Program-made: the position numbers and the translations under genes
Shown here: positions 37,439-46,929 of the stretch, one piece after another
Numbering within the stretch: the stretch's first letter is position 1
Layout: each line of letters begins with the position of its first letter
Notes under the pieces: model-generated
What the model was told of the DNA's origin: nothing
Database searches by the model: none
The model's input: the letters and a program-made list of their open reading frames with translations, nothing else
Assembly (NCBI RefSeq): GCF_014203895.1
Contig: NZ_JACHJY010000006.1
Location: forward strand, 310,001-374,000
From: Streptomyces nymphaeiformis
Lineage (GTDB): Bacteria > Actinomycetota > Actinomycetes > Streptomycetales > Streptomycetaceae
Direction of reading: 5' to 3'
Length of the DNA: 64,000 nucleotides

Positions 37439-39103
37439 TCAGCGCAGGCGCAGGGCCTTCATCGCCTTCAGGGACACGCTCATGAACGCGGCGTACTTCT
37501 CGTCGTCCATCCCGAAGGAGGGGGCGAGCGGGATCAGCCGCTGCTGGGCGACGGTCTGCGCCTCGGTGTACTTGAGGATGCCCTCGGAGCCGTGGCGGCG
37601 GCCGAGCCCGGAGTCCTTCATGCCGCCCATCGGGGACTGCACGCTGCCGTACGCGGGCGCGTACCCCTCGTTGATGTTGACGGTGCCGGTGCGCAGCCGG
37701 GCCGCGACGGCGTGGCCGCGGCGCGAGTCCTTCGTCCAGACGGAGGAGTTCAGGCCGTACGGGGTGGCGTTGGCGAGCTCGACGACCTCGTCCTCGTCGC
37801 GGAAGCGGTAGATCGACACGACCGGGCCGAAGGTCTCCTCGGTGCAGACGGCCATCGGGGCCTCGACGCCGTCGAGGATGGTCGGCTCGTAGAAGAGGGG
37901 GCCGATGTCGGGGCGGGCGACGCCGCCGGCGACGAGCTTCGCGCCCTTGGCGACGGCGTCCTCCACGTGCGTGGTGACGGCCTCCAGCTGCCGCTCGCCG
38001 ACGAGGGAGCCCATGTCCGCCCCGTACGCGAGGGAGTTGCCGAGGCGCATGGCCTTGGTGCGGGCGGCGAAGCGGTCGAGGAAGGCGTCGGCGATCGACT
38101 CGTGCACGTACAGCCGCTCGATGGAGATGCAGAGCTGTCCGGCGGAGGAGAAGCAGGCGCGGACGGCTCCGGCGGCGGCCTTCTCGATGTCGGCGTCCTC
38201 GAGGACGAGCATGGCGTTCTTGCCGCCGAGTTCCAGGGTGACGCCGACGAGCCGGGCGGCGGCGCCCTTGGCGACCTCGCGGCCGGTGCGGGTGGAGCCG
38301 GTGAAGGAGACGTAGTCGCCGTGGGCGACGACCTCGGGGCCGACGACCGGGCCCTCGCCCAGGACGACCTGGAAGACGCCGGCGGGCAGGCCGGCCTCGA
38401 TGAGCAGGTCACGGGCCCAGAGCGCGGTGAGCGCGGTCTCCGTGTCGGGCTTCATGACGACGGCGTTGCCCGAGACGAAGGCGGGGAGCGCGTCGCCGAC
38501 GGAGAGCTCCAGCGGGTAGTTCCAGGGGGCGATCTGGCCGATGACCCCGCGCGGCTGGCGCAGCTCGGTGACCTTGGTGAGGGTCGGCACGACGCCGGTG
38601 TGGCGCTTGGCGCGCAGGTACGAGGGGGCCTTGCGGCCGTAGTGCCGGGCGGCGACGGCCACCGCCTGCACCTCCTCGTGGGCGTGCAGGCGGGCCTTGC
38701 CGGTCTCCAGCTGGATGAGGTCGAGGACCTCGGCCTGCCGCTGGAGGATCAGGTCGTGGAAGCGCAGGAGGACGGCGGCGCGGGCCCGGACCGGGGTGGC
38801 GGCCCAGGCGGCCTGGGCGGCACGCGCGCGCGTGAAGGCCTCGGCGACGTCCTCGGGGGTGGACTCGGGCAGGTCCGCCAGCTTCTTCCCGGTGAAGGGG
38901 GTGTGGTTGGCGGTACGGCCGGATCCGACGACACCGCGGGTGAGCCGGGCGACCAGCTCGGGCGTCACGACGTCGGCGGCGGTCCGCGCGCCGGCGGGCG
39001 CGGGCGCGACCGGGTTGGTCGCACCGGCGGGGGCGGCCGGGCGGGCCGCCTCGGCGGCGTTGTCGGCGTCGAGGTGGGCGGCGGGGGCCAGCGAGTCCGT
39101 CAT
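37439..39103 (-). CDS. gabD2: NADP-type succinic semialdehyde dehydrogenase (ALDH family)
   Basis: A 554-residue aldehyde dehydrogenase. It oxidises succinic semialdehyde to succinate in the GABA shunt if the family assignment holds. The NAD(P) loop FTGSTRTG, the general-base Glu in LELGGKN (about 305) and the catalytic Cys in SSAGQLCISIER (about 340) are intact. The first ~50 residues are an Ala/Pro/Asp-rich extension. Other ALDH substrates are possible; the gabD2 assignment rests on similarity to actinobacterial proteins of this length. It lies just upstream of the repeat array and GMC gene on the same strand. Confidence 0.85.
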   Translation of the reverse strand: MTDSLAPAAHLDADNAAEAARPAAPAGATNPVAPAPAGARTAADVVTPELVARLTRGVVGSGRTANHTPFTGKKLADLPESTPEDVAEAFTRARAAQAAWAATPVRARAAVLLRFHDLILQRQAEVLDLIQLETGKARLHAHEEVQAVAVAARHYGRKAPSYLRAKRHTGVVPTLTKVTELRQPRGVIGQIAPWNYPLELSVGDALPAFVSGNAVVMKPDTETALTALWARDLLIEAGLPAGVFQVVLGEGPVVGPEVVAHGDYVSFTGSTRTGREVAKGAAARLVGVTLELGGKNAMLVLEDADIEKAAAGAVRACFSSAGQLCISIERLYVHESIADAFLDRFAARTKAMRLGNSLAYGADMGSLVGERQLEAVTTHVEDAVAKGAKLVAGGVARPDIGPLFYEPTILDGVEAPMAVCTEETFGPVVSIYRFRDEDEVVELANATPYGLNSSVWTKDSRRGHAVAARLRTGTVNINEGYAPAYGSVQSPMGGMKDSGLGRRHGSEGILKYTEAQTVAQQRLIPLAPSFGMDDEKYAAFMSVSLKAMKALRLR

Positions 39104-39194
39104 GGGGCCGAGCGTAGGCCGCGTTCCGGCCTTTGGGTACCCGTCGGTAACGCGTTTTCACCGTCCACACACATCACGCCAGCGATCACTGGCA

Positions 39195-39219
39195 CGTAAG
39201 CCCTGATCAGGGGCTTACG
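39195..39219 (-). terminator. Terminator after the first Ser/Thr kinase gene
   Basis: CGTAAGCCC (39195-39203) pairs perfectly with GGGCTTACG (39211-39219) around a seven-base loop, about 37 bases past the kinase stop. Confidence 0.75.
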
Positions 39220-39255
39220 GCCGCCGGAGACCCGGCGCGGAGATTTCTCCGCCCC

Positions 39256-40956
39256 TCAGGCCCCCGGCGCGCGCCAGTGCCGGACGACGATGTCGAACTG
39301 CTCCCGGGTGGTCTCCCAGCTCGACTCCGGCGAGGACATGTAGATCGCGTACTCGGTGCCGTCGTCCTCGTAGTACATCTGGTCGATCGCGTGCCGCGGC
39401 CCGGGGAAGGTCTTCTTCTCGGTCCAGGTGAACTCCCACAGGCAGGAGCGGACCTGGTCGCGGTAGGTCGTCTGGTCGAGCTTGACCCGGTTGTAATCCA
39501 TGCGCTTCCCGAGCTGGCGCTCCAGGTCGATCGCGTGCATGTACGGATTCTCGAAGTCGGGGCTCCGGTCGATGCTGATCCGGATGCGGTGGCGGCCGTT
39601 GTCCGGCGTGTAGTCGATCTGGTCGCCCTCCGTCTGCCGCTTCCAGCCGTCCGGTACGAGCAGGCTGAAGCCCTCCGGGTCCTCGACGCGGTGCCAGCCG
39701 GCCGGGACGCCGGTGTCGGGGGCCTTCTTGGTCGCGGGGGCGGTCGTCGTGGTCCGTCCACCGGTGTCACCCTCACCGTCTCCACCCGCGTAGTTCATCG
39801 CGGCGAAGACGGCGCCGCCGGCGACGACCCCCGCCAGCAGCGCCGCGAGCACGGCGGAACGCCAGCGGCCACGGCCGGAGGAGGACGGGGAGGCGGGCGC
39901 GAGAGTGGCAGGCCCCTGCGGCCCGTGAGGCTGGGGTGCGTGTGCCGACTGGTGCTGCTGCGACGGTTCGGGCCATCGCGCGGTGACCTTCGGGGGCCCG
40001 TCCGTCGGGCCCTCCGCACCGGCGTCGGCAGTCGTGCCGTCCGCCCCGGAGTCCAGGTCCTCCCTGGCCACGCGCTGGGTCGGCACGTACGCCTGCGCAG
40101 CCGCCGGCGAGCGCCCCTCCATCGCGTCGAGCAGCATCCGCTCGGCCTCGTCCGCGCGCGGCCGCTGCGCCGGGTCCTTGCGCAGCAGCGCCACGATGAC
40201 GGAGGACAGCGGCCCCGCCTTCTGCGGGTGCGGCGGCTCCTCGGTCACCACGGCCTGCATGGTGCTGATCGGCGAGGTGCGGCGGAACGGCGAGGTGCCC
40301 TCCACCGCCGTGTACAACGTGGCGCCGAGGGACCAGAGGTCGGAGGCGGGCCCCGGATCGCCGCCCTGTACCCGCTCGGGCGCCAGGTAGTCGATGGAGC
40401 CGACGATCTCACCCGTCCGGGTGATCGTGGAGTCCCCCTCGATCGCCGCGATCCCGAAGTCGGTGATGAGGACGCGCCCGTCGCGCGCGAGCAGCACGTT
40501 GCCCGGCTTGACGTCCCGGTGCAGCACCCCGGCCGCGTGCGCGGCACGCAGCGCGCCGACGACGTGCAGCCCGATCCTGGCCGCCTCGCGCGGCTCGATC
40601 GTGCCGGCCTCCTTGGCGGCGTCGGCGAGCGAGGGCCCGTCGACGTACTGCATGACGATCCAGGGCCGGTTGTCGTGCTCCAGGACGTCGTGGACGGTCA
40701 CCACGCCCGGGTGCGTGATCCGCGCGGCGGCCCGCGCCTCCTTCTGCGTACGGGCGTGCAGCACCAGCCGGTCGGCCTCGGCCACGAACCGGCCCGCCGT
40801 CAGCTCCTTGACCGCCACCACGCGGTGCAACACCTCGTCGTGCGCGCGCCAGACCTTGCCCATGCCGCCGCGTCCGATGGACTCGCCCAGCCGGTAGCGA
40901 CCGGCGAGCAGCAGCCCCGATCCTGTGCCCTGAGAAGCGCTCTGAGAATGTTCCAC
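39256..40956 (-). CDS. Receptor-type Ser/Thr protein kinase
   Basis: A 566-residue PASTA-less membrane kinase. The kinase domain (about 20-280) has IGRGGMGKV, the ATP Lys50 (VAVKEL), HRDVKPGN with Asp148, DFG at 166-168 and APERV; it is expected to be active. A disordered Pro/Ser/Gln linker precedes a single membrane helix near 370-395. The external domain (about 400-566) starts GWHRVEDPEGFSLLVPDGW and ends near HWRAP; it resembles the C-terminal domains of the two kinases upstream. GTG at 40956 is the start. It is the last of three tandem kinase genes. Confidence 0.92.
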   Translation of the reverse strand: MEHSQSASQGTGSGLLLAGRYRLGESIGRGGMGKVWRAHDEVLHRVVAVKELTAGRFVAEADRLVLHARTQKEARAAARITHPGVVTVHDVLEHDNRPWIVMQYVDGPSLADAAKEAGTIEPREAARIGLHVVGALRAAHAAGVLHRDVKPGNVLLARDGRVLITDFGIAAIEGDSTITRTGEIVGSIDYLAPERVQGGDPGPASDLWSLGATLYTAVEGTSPFRRTSPISTMQAVVTEEPPHPQKAGPLSSVIVALLRKDPAQRPRADEAERMLLDAMEGRSPAAAQAYVPTQRVAREDLDSGADGTTADAGAEGPTDGPPKVTARWPEPSQQHQSAHAPQPHGPQGPATLAPASPSSSGRGRWRSAVLAALLAGVVAGGAVFAAMNYAGGDGEGDTGGRTTTTAPATKKAPDTGVPAGWHRVEDPEGFSLLVPDGWKRQTEGDQIDYTPDNGRHRIRISIDRSPDFENPYMHAIDLERQLGKRMDYNRVKLDQTTYRDQVRSCLWEFTWTEKKTFPGPRHAIDQMYYEDDGTEYAIYMSSPESSWETTREQFDIVVRHWRAPGA

Positions 40957-41079
40957 TTGCCCCCGCCCGTTCCTTCTGATGCAAGGTTACGGAGGGGGGG
41001 ACGGCGGGCGGAACCTCGGGGCGGTCATAGGAACAGCACTGTGACCGGGGGCCGGTGGAACTTTCGTACCAGCGTCCCG

Positions 41080-41184
41080 CATCTCGCCCGTCCGGATCTC
41101 GCCCGTCCGGATTTCATTGGTCCGCATCTCGCCCGTCCGGATCTCACCGGTCCGGATCTCACCGGTCCGGATCTCACCGTCCCG
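41080..41184. repeat. Seven 15-bp tandem repeats downstream of the pseudokinase gene
   Basis: Seven contiguous 15-bp units from 41080 to 41184. Units 1, 2 and 4 are gatctcgcccgtccg (or c for the first base), units 5 and 6 are gatctcaccggtccg, and units 3 and 7 are variants. On the minus strand one frame reads as repeated GEIRT pentapeptides; the pseudokinase's own frame instead meets a TGA in several of the units, so the array lies beyond its stop. Confidence 0.95.
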
Positions 41185-44100
41185 GGCGGAACGCCTTCGT
41201 CGCCTGCTCGTAGATCTCGGACACCTTGTCACGCTCGCTCTCCGGGCCGATGACCTGGACGACGTGGTACCGGCCGCCGTCGATCACGACGAGATTACGC
41301 ACGAAGACCTGGCGGCCCGTGCTGTCCGGCCAGGTGTAACTGCCCTCGGCCGTCGGCGTCCGGCCGATGTCCACCCGGCGCGTCCGCTCCACCTGCGCCC
41401 AGCTGGACGACCGATACGGCTCCAGCTCCCGTTCCTTGACGTTCTGGTACTCCAGCGGGTCCGAACCGCCGTCCCGGACGCTGTCCCGGCCGGGGACCAC
41501 GATCATCGTGAACCCGCCGTCGGTGAAGCGCACTTGCCCGGCGTCGTTGATCGGGCTGCGCCGCCACCCCTTCGGGACCCCGATCCGGAAGCCCTCCGGG
41601 TCCCGGCGCAGTTCGTACCCGGCGGCGAGCGCGGGGGCCGCAGGGTCGGCGGGGGGCGGGGTGGTGGCCGGCTCGGCGGTCGGCCGCGAGGACGGCTTGG
41701 CCGTCGGCTGCGCGGTCGGCTCGGCGGACGGCTTCGTCGTCGCGGGCGCGGTCGTGGGCGTGGTCGGCGCGGTGGGCTGCTCGCCCTCCTTGGGCATGAA
41801 GAGGACGGCGTACGCGACCGCCCCCACGAGCAGCAGGAGGACGAGGAGCAGCAGCGTGCGGCCCAGGGCGCGCGGGGAGCCGGGCGTACGGGAGGACGAC
41901 GGGCGCGCGGAGGACCGGGGGGCGCGCGGGGCGCGCTGCGGGATCTCGCCGTCGTACTCCTCGCGGAACCCCTCCTGGAACTCCTCGCGGAACCCTTCGT
42001 GGAACTCCTCGCGGTAATCCGGCTCTACGCGCGCGTGGCCGTACTCCTCACCGTGCCCGGGGTCCTGCCGGGTCGCGGGGCGCGGGTCCTTGCCGCGCTT
42101 GTGGCGGTGCCGGCCCGCCCCCGCTCCCCCGCGCCACCGGCGCACCAGCTCACCGCGCCGGCGCACGATCGGCAGCCGGGCCTCGTCGAAGGACGGCAGC
42201 GGTACGACTCCGAGCCCGGCGTCCGGCTCCGGCGCCGAGCGGACGAGGGAGCGCAGCCAGCCGCGCAGCTCCTCGAAGTCCGGCCGCTCGGTCGGGTCCT
42301 GACGCAGCAGGGACTCCACGACCGGGCGCAGGGGCCCGCACTCCTCGGCGAAGGCCGGAGGCTCCGCGCAGACCAGCTGGACCAGCTCGGCCGCGCTGTC
42401 CTCGGGGTACGGGGCATGGCCCTGGACGGCCCGGTAGAGCAGCGCGCCGAGCGCCCACAGGTCGGTCGCGGGGCCGATCGGCGGGGCGAGGCGCCAGTTC
42501 TCGTGCACGGGGCCGGCCTGCTCGGGCGCCCAGCGCTCGGTGACGGCACCGACGACCGCGATCCTGGTCTGGCGGGCCCGCTCGGCGGCGAGCCGCGTCG
42601 TCGGGCCGCGGTGCGCCTGTGCCGGGATCGCGACCGGCGCCTCGTCGCGGGCGCCCACGGGGACCGGGAGGCGCGCGGGGTCCGGGTTCGCCGCGGTGTA
42701 CCCGGCGGGCAGGGCCGGGCGGCCCGAACCTGGCAGCACGCTGCCGCCACCGGCCGGAATCGGCCCGGAGCCGTCCCGCGAGGCGTGCGGGCCGTCGCTC
42801 CAGCTGCCGGCCAGCATCACGCGCGGCGGCGGGCCGGCCTGCGGGCCGCCGTACGGCTCGTCGCCGTCGTCCTCGTCGTCCTCGTCCTCGGCCACCCGCG
42901 CCCACCACTGCGGCTCGGGCGCGCCGGCCGCCTGCGCGGTCGGCGGCGGGGGCGGTGCGGGCGTGTCCGGCGGTGCGGGGCGCTGGGCGGGGAGCGACCC
43001 GGTCTCGCCGAGCGCGGCGGCGGCTCGCGCTCCGGCGCGGTAGGCGGCGATGGCCCCGGCCCGCGCGGCCCGCACGTCGGCGGTGGGCGGCACGGGCACG
43101 GGCTGCGTCTCGGCGGGGGCCGGCGCGGCCCGCCCGTAGGGGTCGGCTCCGTAGGAGTCGGGGGCGGGGGGTCCGTAGGGGCCGGTCCCGGTGGCGTCCG
43201 GGTGCGGCTCACCGCCGGACCCGCCGTCCTCCTCGCCCTCGCCGACCTCCTCGTACACCTCGACCTCGTAGGCCTCGGAGGCGTACTCCTCGGGGGCGTA
43301 TTCCTCCGATCCGTACTCCTCCGATCCGTACTCCTCGGAGGCGTACTCCTCGGATCCGTGCTCCTCGACCTCATGGGCCGCAGAGCCGTACGCGCCGTCC
43401 TCGTACTCCTCGGAGCCGTACCCGCCGTCCCCGTAGGTCTCGGAGCCGTACCCCTCGGAGCCGTACGCCTCGGCCTCGTAGGTCTCCGCCCCGTACTCCT
43501 CGGAGCCGTACCCCTCCGCCCCGTACGGGTCAGCCCCGTCGTCCCCCTGCTCAAGCTCCTCCGGCTCGGCGGCCGGAGTCGGCGCCGCGAACCCGTCCTC
43601 CGGTGCCGGGACCGGGGCGTAGCCGCAGAGGGCCTCCTCGGCCGCGCCGGCCGCGAGGCCGGTGAGGACCACGCGGCCGTCGTCGCAGACGAGCACGGTC
43701 CTGGCGGTGATGTTCCGGTGCACCCAGCCGTGCGCGTGGAGCACCCGCAGGGCGGTGAGGACGTCGGCGCCTATCTCGGCGGCGCGGTACGGGTTGAGGG
43801 GCCGCTCGGCGAGGAGCTCGGCCAGCGGTCTGGCGGCGACGCGCTCGCTCACTATCCACAGCGAGCCGGCCTCAGCGAAGACGTCGAAGACCTGGTCGAG
43901 GAGGGGATGGTCGGGGATCTGCGCGGCGGCCTGGGCCGCCTCGATCGCCCGGCGGACGACGGGCTCGGCCGGCCGGCGGGTGGCCTGCCCCGCGGCGCCG
44001 TAGGGGCCGGCGGGACCGCCCTGCCCGTCGTCGAGCACCTCGGCGTCGACGAACTCCGGCAGCGGCACCTGGCGGACCAGGACCTCCTGCCCGCTGTACG

Positions 44101-44203
44101 TGTCGAACGCGCGCGTCTCCACCGGGTCGTACGCGTCGGCGTCCGCCGGCGGCAGCGGAAGGCGGTAGCGGTCGGCGAGCACCCTTCCCGCGTAGTCGTC
44201 CAC
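41174..44203 (-). CDS. Receptor-type pseudokinase with large low-complexity insert
   Basis: A 1009-residue protein from GTG 44203 (GGGGGAGG upstream). The N-lobe lacks a glycine loop and the ATP-binding Lys: the VAVK position reads VLVRQV near 41-46. The catalytic loop is HRNITARTV (162-170) instead of HRDxKxxN, and DFG is TGL (181-183). Residues about 215-500 are an insert rich in Glu, Tyr, Gly and Ser (repeats such as GSEEY, ASEEY), then Pro/Ala. The C-lobe then resumes with WAPEQ and ATDLWALGALLY. One membrane helix (LLLLVLLLLVGAVAYAV) and an external domain like its neighbours' follow. Catalysis is very unlikely; a scaffold or regulator role is inferred. Confidence 0.9.
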   Translation of the reverse strand: MDDYAGRVLADRYRLPLPPADADAYDPVETRAFDTYSGQEVLVRQVPLPEFVDAEVLDDGQGGPAGPYGAAGQATRRPAEPVVRRAIEAAQAAAQIPDHPLLDQVFDVFAEAGSLWIVSERVAARPLAELLAERPLNPYRAAEIGADVLTALRVLHAHGWVHRNITARTVLVCDDGRVVLTGLAAGAAEEALCGYAPVPAPEDGFAAPTPAAEPEELEQGDDGADPYGAEGYGSEEYGAETYEAEAYGSEGYGSETYGDGGYGSEEYEDGAYGSAAHEVEEHGSEEYASEEYGSEEYGSEEYAPEEYASEAYEVEVYEEVGEGEEDGGSGGEPHPDATGTGPYGPPAPDSYGADPYGRAAPAPAETQPVPVPPTADVRAARAGAIAAYRAGARAAAALGETGSLPAQRPAPPDTPAPPPPPTAQAAGAPEPQWWARVAEDEDDEDDGDEPYGGPQAGPPPRVMLAGSWSDGPHASRDGSGPIPAGGGSVLPGSGRPALPAGYTAANPDPARLPVPVGARDEAPVAIPAQAHRGPTTRLAAERARQTRIAVVGAVTERWAPEQAGPVHENWRLAPPIGPATDLWALGALLYRAVQGHAPYPEDSAAELVQLVCAEPPAFAEECGPLRPVVESLLRQDPTERPDFEELRGWLRSLVRSAPEPDAGLGVVPLPSFDEARLPIVRRRGELVRRWRGGAGAGRHRHKRGKDPRPATRQDPGHGEEYGHARVEPDYREEFHEGFREEFQEGFREEYDGEIPQRAPRAPRSSARPSSSRTPGSPRALGRTLLLLVLLLLVGAVAYAVLFMPKEGEQPTAPTTPTTAPATTKPSAEPTAQPTAKPSSRPTAEPATTPPPADPAAPALAAGYELRRDPEGFRIGVPKGWRRSPINDAGQVRFTDGGFTMIVVPGRDSVRDGGSDPLEYQNVKERELEPYRSSSWAQVERTRRVDIGRTPTAEGSYTWPDSTGRQVFVRNLVVIDGGRYHVVQVIGPESERDKVSEIYEQATKAFRPGR

Positions 44204-44362
44204 GACGCCTCCCCCGCGCGCACGCTGTCCCCCGTGGCCCGCGGATCCCTCGGGATCGGGCGGGATCACGCGAGTTCGCTGTCAGTTCCGGTCCGGCACC
44301 GCGCAGTTGACGGCTCTGTTCGGCTGCTTTCGGTCCGTGAGCCTCACGATACGTGCCACCGG

Positions 44363-46717
44363 TCAGTCCTTGGGGCTGAACGTGGCGAACGCCGTCTCCC
44401 GCAGCGTCTTGCACTCGGCGCCGTTCCACTCGTCCGTCGCGCAGCTGACCATGATGGAGTAGCCGTGCGTGGCGTCCACCTTGAAGCCGCGGTTGAGCAC
44501 GTGGACGCGGATGCCCTTCTGGGTGCGCTCGAACTCCCAGTCGGCGACGGTCGGGTAGCCCTTGTAGGAGACCGTCCTTATGCCGAGGTGCTTGTAGTCC
44601 TGGCTGGTGGCGGCCACGCCGTACCGCGCGAGCTCCCAGGCGCTCGCCGCGTCGTCCTTCGGGCTGCCGTTGTAGTCGACCTGGACGCGCGGGAAGCCGC
44701 CGCTCTCGCTGAAGATCGCGCCGAGCGAGTAGCCGGGGATCGAGCGCTGCTTGAAGGACGCGGGCATCGCCATCGAGAAGTGCAGCGGGCCGTTGGTGAC
44801 GACGGCGTAGCCGGCGGGCAGCTGCTTGCCGGCGTCGCCGCCGGGCTTCCCGGAGGGCGTGGTGCCGTGCTGCCCGTCGGTGGACCCGGTCGTGCCGTCG
44901 GCACCGGTCGACCCCGTGCTGCCGTTGTCGCCGGGCTGCACGCCGCCCTGCTGGCCGGGGCCGCCCGAGGACTGGCCCTGGGCGCCGCCGGAGCCGGAAC
45001 CGCCGGAACCGTCCGCGCCTCCGGTCGAGGCACCGGCGGAGGCCGTGGTGCCGCCACCGCCCTTGCCCTGGTTGCCCTCGTCGCCCCCGCCGCCGAGGGA
45101 GACCGCGAGGATCGTCCCGAGCACGGCGAGGACGGCGACCGCGGCGATGATCACCAGGGTGCGGCGCGGCACGACGTCGGTCAGCGGCGCGCGGGCCGGG
45201 GCGGGCTTGCCGCCGCCCCGCAGCGGCTCGGTCGCGAGCCTCGGAGCGGGCGCCGGAGTCGGCTCGGCCTTCACGGACGCCGCCGCGTTCCGTACGGACT
45301 TCAGCGCGCCCCGCATCCGCTCGGCGGCCGCGTCGGGCCCCTTGTCGGCGGCCGGGGTCGCCGGAACCACCGCGGTCTGCTCGGGGCGCGGCGGCAGCGG
45401 TACGACGGTGGTGACCTCGGGCGAGGCCGCGGGCACCGGCTCGGGCGCGTCGAGCACGGCCCGCAGCAGGACCCGGGCGCCGGCGTCGTCGAGCCGCTGC
45501 GCCGGGTCCTTGGCGAGCAGGCCGTAGATGACCTTCTCCAGCTCGGGGCCGGCGTTCTTCGGCGGGTCGACCGGCTCGGTCATGACGGCCGTGAGGGTGG
45601 CGATGGCCGAGCCCTTGTCGTACGGCGGGTTTCCCTCGACCGCCGCGTAGATGAGACCGCCGAGCGACCACATGTCGGCGGCCGGTCCGGGCTTGTGGCC
45701 GCGGGCGCGCTCCGGGGAGATGTACGAGGGAGCGCCGACGAGCATGCCGGTGGAGGTGATCGAGGGGTCGCCCTCCACCTGGGCGATGCCGAAGTCGGTG
45801 AGGACGACGCGGCCGTCCTCGGCGATCAGCACGTTGGACGGCTTCACGTCGCGGTGCAGGATGCCCTCGCGGTGCGCCGAACGCAGCACGTCGAGGATGG
45901 CGAGGCCGACCTCGGCGGCGCGCCGGGGCGTGAGGGTGCCGTCCTCGCGGACGGCGTCGGCGAGGGACTTGCCCTCGATGAGCTCCATGACGATCCACGG
46001 GCGGTCGTCCTCGTCGACGACGTCGTACACGGTGACGGCGCCGTTGTTGCGGATCCGGGCGATGGCCTTGGCCTCGCGCAGGGTCCGGGTGATGAGGCGT
46101 CGCTTCTCGTCCTCGTCGATGCTCGTCGGGAAGCGGAGCTCCTTGACGGCGACGGTACGGCCGAGGGTCTCGTCGACGGCGCGCCAGACGGTGCCCATGC
46201 CGCCGCGGCCGAGGACCGCGCCGAGCCGGTAGCGGCCGGAGAGCAGCCGTCCCTCGCCGGCCGGTTCCTTGCGGAGCCTGTCGCCGCCTCGCGTGGTGGG
46301 GCCGGTCCGGCGGTCGCTCTCGCCGTCGCCGTCCCCGGCGCCGAATCCGGCGCGTCCGGTCGAGGGCTCGGTGCCGCGCAGCCGCCCGGCGCCGACGGCG
46401 TCGCCCGCACCGGTCGCCCGGTCGGACGGCGCGTCCTGAGGGTCCTTCACGTCCCCGACGCCCTGAGAGGATCCCGCGGACTCCGCGGACTTTCCGAACC
46501 CCACGGCCTCCGCAGGCTTCCCGTCTCCCGCGTCCCGCTTCGGCTCACGCCCGTCCCGGGGGTCCTGTGCACCCTCGCTGACCTGCGCGTCCTCCGCGTT
46601 CCGCTCCGGCTTGCGCGCGGCCGGAACCGCTCCTCGGTCGCCGTCGGTCGCGGCCCCCGCGGCGGCGTCCCGCCTGGGGTCCCTCGCCTTGTCCCGCGAC
46701 TGCTCCGCCTCCGACAT
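44363..46717 (-). CDS. Receptor-type Ser/Thr protein kinase
   Basis: A 784-residue membrane kinase. The first ~165 residues are charged and disordered. The kinase domain (about 168-430) has LGRGGMGTV, VAVKEL, HRDVKPSN and DFGIAQ, APSYISPERA, so it should be active. A membrane helix (LVIIAAVAVLAVLGTILAV) lies near 540-560. A Gly/Ser/Thr/Gln-rich linker leads to an external domain starting YAVVTNGPLHFSMAMP, related in layout to those of the two kinases downstream. ATG at 46717 follows GAGGGGAC. First of three tandem kinases on the minus strand. Confidence 0.92.
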   Translation of the reverse strand: MSEAEQSRDKARDPRRDAAAGAATDGDRGAVPAARKPERNAEDAQVSEGAQDPRDGREPKRDAGDGKPAEAVGFGKSAESAGSSQGVGDVKDPQDAPSDRATGAGDAVGAGRLRGTEPSTGRAGFGAGDGDGESDRRTGPTTRGGDRLRKEPAGEGRLLSGRYRLGAVLGRGGMGTVWRAVDETLGRTVAVKELRFPTSIDEDEKRRLITRTLREAKAIARIRNNGAVTVYDVVDEDDRPWIVMELIEGKSLADAVREDGTLTPRRAAEVGLAILDVLRSAHREGILHRDVKPSNVLIAEDGRVVLTDFGIAQVEGDPSITSTGMLVGAPSYISPERARGHKPGPAADMWSLGGLIYAAVEGNPPYDKGSAIATLTAVMTEPVDPPKNAGPELEKVIYGLLAKDPAQRLDDAGARVLLRAVLDAPEPVPAASPEVTTVVPLPPRPEQTAVVPATPAADKGPDAAAERMRGALKSVRNAAASVKAEPTPAPAPRLATEPLRGGGKPAPARAPLTDVVPRRTLVIIAAVAVLAVLGTILAVSLGGGGDEGNQGKGGGGTTASAGASTGGADGSGGSGSGGAQGQSSGGPGQQGGVQPGDNGSTGSTGADGTTGSTDGQHGTTPSGKPGGDAGKQLPAGYAVVTNGPLHFSMAMPASFKQRSIPGYSLGAIFSESGGFPRVQVDYNGSPKDDAASAWELARYGVAATSQDYKHLGIRTVSYKGYPTVADWEFERTQKGIRVHVLNRGFKVDATHGYSIMVSCATDEWNGAECKTLRETAFATFSPKD

Positions 46718-46929
46718 GCGTCCCCTCTGCGATCCCTGATCTTCGCCGCGTCTGCCGCTTCCCGCGCGATGCGGTAACCCGCCCTGGAAGAGAGGCCATT
46801 GTCCCTCACCTCGGGGCGGGTGGCGCCCCCGGGTCCGCACTCCGGGATACGACGCCTCCGGGCGCCCCTTAGGTTCCCACCGGACACGGGCCCCTCGCAC
46901 CCCCTGCGCGGCGGCCCGCGGACGTCTCG

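Noticed and set aside
41080..41184. Tandem array considered as CRISPR
   Set aside because: Units are 15 bp with no spacers and no cas genes anywhere in the window.
40987..41232. 81-codon minus-strand frame with GEIRT repeats
   Set aside because: It consists of the repeat array plus flanks without a start signal; kept only as a repeat.
41117..46777. Open frame of 1886 codons on the + strand
   Set aside because: It is the antisense of the three kinase genes; codon-position GC bias and clear kinase motifs are on the minus strand.
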